This document shows, in pieces, positions 7,786-14,504 of a stretch of 35,229 nt of DNA (positions are counted from its first letter, which is position 1; each line of letters begins with the position of its first letter). The notes below the pieces were generated by a model that made no database searches, was not told the origin of the DNA, and saw only the letters and a list, made by a program, of their open reading frames with translations. The position numbers were made by a program, and so were the translations under genes. Location: positions 1 to 35,229 of the forward strand of contig JAKBAC010000016.1 of assembly GCA_021809365.1 (NCBI GenBank), given 5' to 3'. Source of the DNA: Planctomycetota bacterium (lineage in GTDB: Bacteria; Planctomycetota; Phycisphaerae; WQYP01).

Positions 7786-9759
7786 TTACGACAATTTGCG
7801 GGATTTGCCGACGGTCCGGTATGCTTGACGGGGATGGGCTGGATTATCGGGGAAAACATATTCAAGTCGCTTGGTTGTGATCAGCGGTTGGATGTACCTG
7901 TTCTGGAGGTACACAACGTTGCGGTTGAGTAAATGTGCCAATTGTTTGGCCGCCAGTGGCTGCCAACCGCATAATTCCAAAATGGCCTTTTGGACGGTTT
8001 GCGGTGAAGCATGCTTGCCAAGCGTATGAATTAAGCCGACGAGACGTTCGGGAAGGGGATATGTCGTGTCGGGTTGAGCTTGATCTTGAGTTGTGAACCC
8101 CCTAGATTGCGCCTTACCTAGGGGGTTGAACCCTCTAGATTGCGCCTTACCTAGGGGGTTGAACCCTCTAGATTGTGAAGTCTGCGTATTGCTGAGGTCT
8201 GCGGAAATCTGTTTTTCAATAACCTTTTCAGGTTCGGGGAAAATCAGCCTGCCGGCGTTGGCCGCCTCTTTGGAGAGCTTGTAAACGGTATTATAACCCT
8301 TACCCTGTTTCTCCAATAAGCCAATATCTCGTAAGCGAGATAAATGGGCGCTGGCGGTGAGCGTGTCAGTGCCGGTCAGTTCACGGTACAGCGAATTGTT
8401 GACTGTGCCCAGTTGTCTGGCAACGCACAATGCTGCGGCCTCATCATCCGAGAATTTGAACTTTGCAAAAGTAGCCAGCCATTGCCATTCATGTTCATCA
8501 AGGAGCTGATGAAGGAAGAAGCGGGCAGTGAAGGTATCTTGCTGGCGATCAGATTCAAATAACGGCGGTGAAAGATTGCTGCGTTGCATAGCTTTGCGCA
8601 TTGCGGCGATTCCCGTTCCCTTGTTCTCCGCCAATCCAACATCATGCAGAACCGCCGCAATGGTGGGATTTCTGGTCATTGATGAGCCCTGCAGACCCCA
8701 TTGCTCTTCCCGGACAATGGAGCATCCCGGGTTAATGACCTCAATACGGTTGACAAACCGAATGACCTGGACGGGACCGTGCTTGCGGTAACTGCGGTGC
8801 ATTGCCGCGTTCACGACTGCTTCGCGGATGGCGTACGCCGGGATCAGCGGAGCGTCTTCCCGATGTATTTGATCCGCCCGGAGTCTGAATTTGCGGGGCA
8901 TATCCTCCAGAACTTGGGAAATTAATTCAGGAATGATCAGAAATAGCGGACCGAATTTTTCAGCCGATTCGTGACGAATGGTTGGATCCGCCATCCATTC
9001 ACACCCCTGAACCCGGATGTAATCAAACCGCATCATCGGGAGATGCTGCCGCAGGGCCGTGAATTTTCCGAAGAGAACAAGGCCGGCGAGCGTGAGGACG
9101 GTTCGACCCCGCTGCGTTGTCGTTGCGTTCAGACATTTCAGCAAATCTTCGTCTGTGAGGGAGAGAAGTTCGTTGGCGTAAAGCGTGTCCTTCTTGAGGT
9201 GCCGATAAGCGTTAAGTGCCCTTGGATCAACATCGGATATTGTTGTTCCAACTATGGGTTGCCGGTCCGTAGCGGCGTCATCCTGGCCCTGAAATAATAC
9301 TGAGAGATCATCTTTGGTACAGCGCTGGTCAGTTGGCCCGATGCGACGATAGGTACCGTGTTCGATACCCTTCTTACGGATATATATCGGCTTGTCATGA
9401 ACATCCGCCTCCGGGATGTACGCCACGACCGCTACAGCGCCGCCGTGTTGCTCCCGGCGTATGTGCGGGCGAACGGGAAAACTCAATTCGGTGCGACATT
9501 GTGTGGCAAGTTCGGATTCGATCTTCTCGGCATTACCAACGCCGCAAACGCGGTAATCCGGGGCTTCGACAGTTCCCTTATTCTCGACGCCGAGAAGCAG
9601 GTATCCGCCGCCAAGCCCCGGCTCATTGGAAAACGCACAGATCGTTTCCAAAACGGTGTCCGAGATTCTCTCCGCCCGTTTGGCTTCGATACTCGTCGTC
9701 TCGCCACCGTGGCTGAGCATTTCGAGCAGAGCGTCCAACGATTTCCATTCCGTGCTCAT
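7786..9759 (-). CDS. AlbA_2 (Schlafen-like) / HATPase_c_4 putative DNA-binding regulator
   Basis: A 657-residue protein of the 'RecG-related / divergent AAA-4' class. Residues of about 10-150 form the AlbA_2 domain (SIEAKRAER...YLLLGVENKG). Residues of about 300-410 match the ATP-binding HATPase_c_4 region (REAVVNAAMHRSY, later NKGTGIAAMRKAM). A winged-helix segment lies at about 430-500 and a second helix-turn-helix-like segment near 600-640. Between them, an 11-residue unit (QSRGFNPLGKA) is repeated twice and then partially. Proteins of this build are abundant in accessory regions and defence islands, with proposed roles in transcription control or nucleic-acid sensing; the precise role is unknown. 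A TAAGG precedes the start. The gene fills the insertion between the two recN repeats. Confidence 0.85.
   Translation of the reverse strand: MSTEWKSLDALLEMLSHGGETTSIEAKRAERISDTVLETICAFSNEPGLGGGYLLLGVENKGTVEAPDYRVCGVGNAEKIESELATQCRTELSFPVRPHIRREQHGGAVAVVAYIPEADVHDKPIYIRKKGIEHGTYRRIGPTDQRCTKDDLSVLFQGQDDAATDRQPIVGTTISDVDPRALNAYRHLKKDTLYANELLSLTDEDLLKCLNATTTQRGRTVLTLAGLVLFGKFTALRQHLPMMRFDYIRVQGCEWMADPTIRHESAEKFGPLFLIIPELISQVLEDMPRKFRLRADQIHREDAPLIPAYAIREAVVNAAMHRSYRKHGPVQVIRFVNRIEVINPGCSIVREEQWGLQGSSMTRNPTIAAVLHDVGLAENKGTGIAAMRKAMQRSNLSPPLFESDRQQDTFTARFFLHQLLDEHEWQWLATFAKFKFSDDEAAALCVARQLGTVNNSLYRELTGTDTLTASAHLSRLRDIGLLEKQGKGYNTVYKLSKEAANAGRLIFPEPEKVIEKQISADLSNTQTSQSRGFNPLGKAQSRGFNPLGKAQSRGFTTQDQAQPDTTYPLPERLVGLIHTLGKHASPQTVQKAILELCGWQPLAAKQLAHLLNRNVVYLQNRYIQPLITTKRLEYVFPDNPAHPRQAYRTVGKSRKLS
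8095..8175. repeat. 33-bp in-frame minisatellite inside the AlbA_2 gene
   Basis: Two full 33-bp units (8095-8127 and 8128-8160) differ at one base and are followed by a partial third (8161-8175). The first unit carries a perfect 10-bp inverted repeat, AACCCCCTAG at 8096-8105 and CTAGGGGGTT at 8118-8127. The unit length is a multiple of three, so gain or loss of copies changes only an 11-residue linker repeat. Confidence 0.9.
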
Positions 9760-9792
9760 TGATTTAGCCTTACGCTGACGTTTCTATTTTCA

Positions 9793-10089
9793 TCATTGTA
9801 CCAGGAGATTGTTGAGTTCCTCGATGTATGTGCGGTGGTGGCTGCTGGACGGCAAGGACCATCTGGTTGTCCCACTCCGCCTGTTATTAACGCCGGTGAT
9901 GCGGGCCTCCACCGCGCCCGCCCGCAGCATATTCTGCCCGGAGCGCAAAGCCAGCAGGAGTTCCAACGCGCCCAATACCAGGGACTTGCCGGCACCCGTC
10001 TGACCGGTAAAGCAATTGAGTCCCGTGTCCAATTCAACCGCCGCATCGGCGATGACGGCCAGGTTGGAAATATGCAGTTCACGCAGCAT
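9793..10089 (-). pseudogene. Truncated recN 5' fragment (98-residue chimeric frame)
   Basis: The frame begins with the RecN start and keeps Walker A GQTGAGKS. At 9893 the homology ends abruptly and the frame continues for about 33 unrelated residues to a stop at 9793. Within the shared part there is one replacement (Ala22 to Thr) and one silent change. More than 80% of RecN is missing, so it cannot work as the repair ATPase. A short peptide could still be made, because the start region is intact. It marks the original position of recN next to the aminotransferase gene. Confidence 0.9.
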
Positions 10090-10167
10090 GGTGGACCATA
10101 GACCTCTGACAAACACAGGCAGGTATTCTAACCGGAGAAGCATCAAGAGTGGATGTGTAGGCGCGGT
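9893..10167. repeat. Direct repeat copy B (5' end of recN, upstream side)
   Basis: This is the partner of 7509-7783, at a constant offset of 2384 bp and with five substitutions. It lies 25 bases from the end of the aminotransferase gene, so it probably marks the ancestral recN promoter and start region. Confidence 0.95.
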
Positions 10168-10192
10168 TTTTCGACAGGATGACGTATGGCAA

Positions 10193-11431
10193 TTAATTGC
10201 CACACCCGCTGATATACGTTGCCGCCGCTTGGCGGGTTGGTGCTTCGGCGGCGATTTGTGCCAGTGCTTCGGCGGCGAAGCGGACATCCGTAAGCTCGCT
10301 TAACGCGCCGAAACTCAGGCGGGTGGTTCCCGCCAAGCCCGAGGGCTCGACGGGCTGGTCCGTGCCGATGGTCTTATGTGCCGCCGGTGCGCAATGCAGA
10401 CCGGGCCGGGTGAGGATGCCGAAGTTTTCCTCCAGGTGGGCGGCCAATTTAAGCGGATCCCAACCCGCGATGCGCACGGAAAATACTCCCACCCGATTGG
10501 CGACTCCCTGCGGACCGAAATAGGCCAGGGTATCTGAATGCCCCAACGCGGTGAGAAATGTCTCACAGACCGCCCGCTGATGGGCGGCGATGTTGTCAAT
10601 GCCCCGATCCAGAATCCATTGCACGCCCGCGGAAAGTCCCGCAATGCCGATGGCATTATGCGATCCGGGTTCAAAGCGATCGGGCATAAAATCGGGCTGC
10701 GTATCGCGTTCGCTAACCGAACCGGTGCCGCCCTGCCGGATGGTATGCAGAAGTGTTTCCATGCCGGGCCGAATGTATAACACGCCCGTTCCCAGCGGCC
10801 CAAAAAGACCTTTATGCCCCGGACATGCCAGGAAATCAATATGATCCGCCTGAACATCAATCGGAAGATGTCCCGCGGTTTGCGCGGCGTCCACCATGAA
10901 GGGCACTGCCGCCGCGCGCGCGATAACTCCGATTGCACGGATATTTTGAACTGTGCCGGTAACATTACTGCCATGACCGATGGCGATCAGCCGGGTGCGC
11001 GGGGTAATGGCCGCACGTAGATCAGCCGGATCAATCAGGCCTGTAACGGTATTTGCCGGCAGGCGCGTTGACGCAACCAGGCCGCGTTGCGTCAGATCGT
11101 GAATGGGCCGGAGGATGCTGTTATGATCCATGGCCGCACAGATGACGTGATCACCCGGTTTGAGGATTCCGTGGATCACCATATTCAGGGAATCCGTGCA
11201 ATTGAGCGTAAAAATAAAATGATCGGCGTTTTCACCATTAAAGAGGGAATTAAGCCGCTGGCGGCAGGTGCCAATGACGTGCGCGGATTCACGGGCCTCC
11301 TTATAGGCACCACGCCCGGCGGAGGCTCCGATGTTTCCGGCGTAATCCACCATGGCTTGAAGCACTGCGGGCGGTTTGGGGAAACTGGTGGCGGCATTAT
11401 CGCAATATATCCGCCGCAACGCGTGGTTCAT
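10193..11431 (-). CDS. Cysteine desulfurase-like class V aminotransferase
   Basis: A PLP-dependent fold-type I enzyme of about 412 residues. The N-terminal IYCDNAATSFPKPPAV, the PLP-lysine region CPGHKGLFGPLGTG and the C-terminal RPGLHCAPAAHKT are typical of the cysteine desulfurase family related to IscS/SufS/CsdA. The cysteine in HCAP would be the sulfur-accepting residue. It probably releases sulfur from cysteine, but the substrate is not proven and no iron-sulfur assembly genes adjoin it. An alternative start at 11443 overlaps the stop of the upstream FHA gene by eight bases, so the two are probably translationally coupled. Downstream lay recN before the insertion at 7784-10167. Confidence 0.85.
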   Translation of the reverse strand: MNHALRRIYCDNAATSFPKPPAVLQAMVDYAGNIGASAGRGAYKEARESAHVIGTCRQRLNSLFNGENADHFIFTLNCTDSLNMVIHGILKPGDHVICAAMDHNSILRPIHDLTQRGLVASTRLPANTVTGLIDPADLRAAITPRTRLIAIGHGSNVTGTVQNIRAIGVIARAAAVPFMVDAAQTAGHLPIDVQADHIDFLACPGHKGLFGPLGTGVLYIRPGMETLLHTIRQGGTGSVSERDTQPDFMPDRFEPGSHNAIGIAGLSAGVQWILDRGIDNIAAHQRAVCETFLTALGHSDTLAYFGPQGVANRVGVFSVRIAGWDPLKLAAHLEENFGILTRPGLHCAPAAHKTIGTDQPVEPSGLAGTTRLSFGALSELTDVRFAAEALAQIAAEAPTRQAAATYISGCGN

Positions 11432-11435
11432 CCGA

Positions 11436-11957
11436 CTAGTCATTGGAATCCATATTCTGAAGGTTCTCAAGCGCTTTGAGCGGATCGTTATCCCCGGTTG
11501 CGATTTCCAGACTAATTTCATCATCAATCGGCGGTGCCACGACCACTTTGGAGGGCGGCGCTACGTCCACCGTGTCACCGGTTTCCGTCAAAGCATGATC
11601 CTGAACCGGTTCAATCGCCATGTCGCCCAGGATTGTGCGAATCGGTTTAATCTGCTTAGGCTCGCCATCAATGACGACGGTGAACGTCACAGGACCGACG
11701 CGAATGTGATCACCCGCGACCAGGGTCTGCTGTGATGTAACACGCTGATTGTTCTGATACGTGCCATTGGAGCTTTCGAGGTCCTTGAGCATGGGAACGT
11801 TGTCCTGAATCACAATCTCACAGTGATTGCGTGAAATGGACGGCAACGGAATCTGCAGGTCGGCTTCATCCGATCGGCCGATGGATGTGCGCTCCTTAAG
11901 CAATGAAAATTCCCGCCTCTGTCCATCCTCTTTGAAGATCACAAGCATCAGGTCCAT
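11436..11957 (-). CDS. FHA-domain protein
   Basis: A 173-residue cytoplasmic protein. A forkhead-associated domain at about residues 1-95 contains the expected phosphothreonine-binding signatures: SIGRSDEADLQI, SRNHCEI and LESSNGTYQNN. The acidic, low-complexity C-terminal half has no recognised domain. FHA domains read Ser/Thr-kinase phosphorylation, but no kinase is encoded nearby. GGAG sits eight bases before the ATG at 11957, which decides that start over upstream ATGs at 11969 and 12005. It begins a minus-strand unit with the aminotransferase and is divergent from hemW. Confidence 0.85.
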   Translation of the reverse strand: MDLMLVIFKEDGQRREFSLLKERTSIGRSDEADLQIPLPSISRNHCEIVIQDNVPMLKDLESSNGTYQNNQRVTSQQTLVAGDHIRVGPVTFTVVIDGEPKQIKPIRTILGDMAIEPVQDHALTETGDTVDVAPPSKVVVAPPIDDEISLEIATGDNDPLKALENLQNMDSND

Positions 11958-12031
11958 CAGAGGTCTCCGCATTATGTATCCAAACCCATGGATGTTATGA
12001 TACACTGTAAAAATTTATCGGCCATAACACC

Positions 12032-13375
12032 ATGCACCATGACATAATTATAGCCGAAGATGGGGCGAAAGACGATAGGTGCGTCCCGGTCTCCCCTAGC
12101 CTGCCACTCCCACAGGTTGGCCGCGCTGCGGGCATATCCTTTCATTCCTTGCCGCCACCGGCTCAATTCGATCACTGTGGGGCGGTTGAGTCCCTTTATG
12201 TGCATATTCCATTTTGCGCCAGCAAGTGCCATTATTGTGATTTTTTTTCTCTGGCCGGCCACCTCGATCAGGCGGACGCCTTTCTTGATGCCATGGGCAG
12301 AGAGTTTAATTTGCAGCTTGCCCATTTTGGCAGACCGGCACCGAGCACTATTTTTATCGGCGGCGGCACCCCCACGCTGCTTGCACCCGTGGCTCTGGAA
12401 AGATTGATGCGGATGGTGCGTGATTTCATCAATACGGACCGCCTGATGGAATATACCGTTGAAGCCAATCCCAATACCTTTGACGCGGAGCGTGCCGATG
12501 TGTTGCGCCAGGGCGGGGTAAACCGTATGAGCTTCGGCGCGCAAAGTTTTTCGCCGGCGGAACTGGCCGTTCTCCAGCGCGATCATCATCCGCAAAGCGT
12601 ACCCGTGGCCATGGATATTGCGCGCCGCGCGGGCATTGATAATATCAATCTCGATTTGATCTTCGGCATTCCCGGCCAGACGCTTGCCGCCTGGGATCGC
12701 AACCTCGCACGGGCCATTGAATTAAACACCACCCATCTATCGTGTTATGGCCTGATGTATGAACCCAACACGCCTATGACCGCCCGGATGAAACGCGGGG
12801 AAGTGGTCCCGGCGGATGACGATCTCGAAATTGCCATGCTGGCGCACACCCGCGCCCGGCTGGCCAAAGCCGGATTCATTCGCTATGAAATTTCAAACTA
12901 TGCTCTGCCCGGAAAATCATGCCGGCACAATATCAATTACTGGCAGGCTCGAAATCATCTGGCCGTGGGGCCTTCGGCGGCGGGGTATCATTCCGGGTTT
13001 CGCTGGAAAAATGTCCCGAGCCTCACGCGCTATATGGATGCCCTGAACTCGGAGCATCCAGAAGTTCCCATTACGGAAATGGAGCATCTGACGGGTTTGG
13101 CCCGTTGGGGTGAATTGGCGATTCTGCAACTGCGGCTGGACGAAGGCATTGTGCCGCGGACCTTTCAGCGGCGTACCGGTGTTGATGTCATGGAAATTCT
13201 GGGCAAGATTGTCCCGCGCTATGTGGGCATGGGACTTCTCACATTGAGCAACGGCGCAATTGCGCTAACCGAAGCCGGAGTGGCCGTCTCGGATACCATC
13301 TTCGCCGATGTGCTCGAAGCATTCAGCTGCGCAACCGCCATTCCGCCCGAAGATACTGCCACGCCCACGATGTAA
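12032..13375 (+). CDS. hemW: HemW-like radical SAM protein (heme chaperone family)
   Basis: A 447-residue protein related to oxygen-independent coproporphyrinogen oxidase. The 4Fe-4S cluster motif CxxxCxxC is at Cys62, Cys66 and Cys69 (HIPFCASKCHYCDF), followed by GGGTPT and LDLIFGIPGQT. The C-terminal HemW domain includes YEISNYALPG and HNINYW. HemW is now regarded as a heme-handling chaperone and not a coproporphyrinogen oxidase. The first 50 or so residues have no counterpart in typical HemW proteins and read like non-coding sequence. The real start may be a non-ATG codon near 12170-12190, but I saw no good ribosome-binding site to settle it. Confidence 0.88.
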   Translation: MHHDIIIAEDGAKDDRCVPVSPSLPLPQVGRAAGISFHSLPPPAQFDHCGAVESLYVHIPFCASKCHYCDFFSLAGHLDQADAFLDAMGREFNLQLAHFGRPAPSTIFIGGGTPTLLAPVALERLMRMVRDFINTDRLMEYTVEANPNTFDAERADVLRQGGVNRMSFGAQSFSPAELAVLQRDHHPQSVPVAMDIARRAGIDNINLDLIFGIPGQTLAAWDRNLARAIELNTTHLSCYGLMYEPNTPMTARMKRGEVVPADDDLEIAMLAHTRARLAKAGFIRYEISNYALPGKSCRHNINYWQARNHLAVGPSAAGYHSGFRWKNVPSLTRYMDALNSEHPEVPITEMEHLTGLARWGELAILQLRLDEGIVPRTFQRRTGVDVMEILGKIVPRYVGMGLLTLSNGAIALTEAGVAVSDTIFADVLEAFSCATAIPPEDTATPTM

Positions 13376-13464
13376 GATTGGTTATTTGCCATTGTCGCGA
13401 CGACGGGTATACTTGGGAATAGGACAGTCCACGACCGATTCTTTATTTTTTAAGGAGTTTTTCC

Positions 13465-14385
13465 ATGAATCGTGTATTTACCTATTGGCTTGGCATGATA
13501 TTGATGATCATGTTGCCCACCGCAGTGGCGCAGGCTCATGGAGTCGGCGTGAACTTTGTTGGTAAGCCAGCCCATTCGCTGGCACCGACGGACGTAGCCG
13601 GTGTGGTGGCGCAAAAGAACTGGAATAACCTGCATATTGACAGCAGTGATCCCAACGGCCATAGCAACGGTGGCGAACTACACAATCTGATCAATGATCG
13701 CGGTGCGGTGGTGAAGGGACTCGGTATTGTTGTGGAAGGCACACCGAACTCCGGAATCTGGGGAAACGCTGGTGCCACCTGGGGATTCACAGGTGCCGAT
13801 CTGACGCTACAGCAGGGGACGATCTGGCCCCATCCGCACGTCAAAATCACCGGGATTCCGTACCCGAAGTACGATGTGTATGTGTACATCAGCGCGGGAG
13901 GAAATGGCGGCCTGGCCAAGGTACATATTGCCGTCCCTGGCGGTAAGTCAGGCGTGGTAGATTCGCATTCGACCTACTTCTGCAAATTCGGGTGGACGGG
14001 CGGAAACTTTGTGCGCGCGACAGCGACTAGTTTGTCCGCGGCCAAGGCGTCAAAACCGGCAAACTATGTCGAATTCACGGGCAACACCGCGCCGGGTGTC
14101 GATTTGAACTGCAACGGCGCATTAGCCGGTTGGATTGGATTTTCAGGGATTCAGATCGTTCCTGTGGTGATGCCGACGGTTGCAAGCACTCCAATTGCCG
14201 CACCTACCGTCTCCTCCCCAGTCAGCGCCCCGGCGGTCAGCCCCGCCAGCACCCCAGTGGCCAATGCTCCGGCTGCCGGTTGGAGCGGTTCAGAGCTTTT
14301 GATCGGCGTGATAATTGGCGCCCTGGTGGTGCTGCTGGCGGTAGTTGCCAACAATTTAACCCGGAGAAAACCCGGGGCCAAATAG
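13465..14385 (+). CDS. Secreted, C-terminally anchored protein of unknown function
   Basis: A 306-residue protein with an N-terminal signal peptide (hydrophobic core of about residues 8-24, cleavage likely after AQA). A glycine-rich domain of about 200 residues follows, containing GVNFVGKP and DVAGVVAQKNWNN. Then come a Pro/Ser/Ala/Thr-rich linker of about 40 residues and a C-terminal membrane helix (LLIGVIIGALVVLLAVV) ending in basic residues. I associate the GVNF/AGVV pattern with extracellular proteins of Planctomycetota and Verrucomicrobia that may bind carbohydrate; the function is not established. TAAGGAG precedes the ATG. The gene is 119 bases upstream of an exported glycosidase in the same direction, so a surface-polysaccharide role is plausible but inferred. 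Confidence 0.8.
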   Translation: MNRVFTYWLGMILMIMLPTAVAQAHGVGVNFVGKPAHSLAPTDVAGVVAQKNWNNLHIDSSDPNGHSNGGELHNLINDRGAVVKGLGIVVEGTPNSGIWGNAGATWGFTGADLTLQQGTIWPHPHVKITGIPYPKYDVYVYISAGGNGGLAKVHIAVPGGKSGVVDSHSTYFCKFGWTGGNFVRATATSLSAAKASKPANYVEFTGNTAPGVDLNCNGALAGWIGFSGIQIVPVVMPTVASTPIAAPTVSSPVSAPAVSPASTPVANAPAAGWSGSELLIGVIIGALVVLLAVVANNLTRRKPGAK

Positions 14386-14504
14386 TCGGTCTTCCAGCGC
14401 CGGAACCCAGGAACATGGGAACATGCAAAACCGCGGGCCGACACGCCAGCCCGGCGGAGCGTAGACAGAGCGGCATCTGTCGCCTTTCGTAAGGAATTCA
14501 TGCG

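Larger units (their letters stand above)
7784..10167. mobile_element. 2.4-kb insertion bounded by the recN 5' direct repeat
   Basis: A 2384-bp unit separates recN from its apparent original upstream neighbour (the class V aminotransferase). It contains the AlbA_2/HATPase_c_4 gene and one copy of the recN 5' repeat. No transposase, integrase or terminal inverted repeat is visible. The arrangement is what single-crossover integration of a circle carrying a recN 5' fragment would leave. It could also come from a replication-based duplication. The unit as a mobile element is inference; the repeat is directly seen. Confidence 0.55.

Noticed and set aside
8095..8175. CRISPR-like short repeat array
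   Set aside because: The units are directly adjacent with no spacers and are in frame inside a gene, so this is a minisatellite.
11087..11479. Plus-strand frame opposite the aminotransferase
   Set aside because: It is a shadow of the well-supported minus-strand gene, without any family resemblance.
14464..14481. Small hairpin GACAGA/TCTGTC before the GH2 gene
   Set aside because: A six-base stem without a U-tract or conservation data is too weak to call a regulator or terminator.
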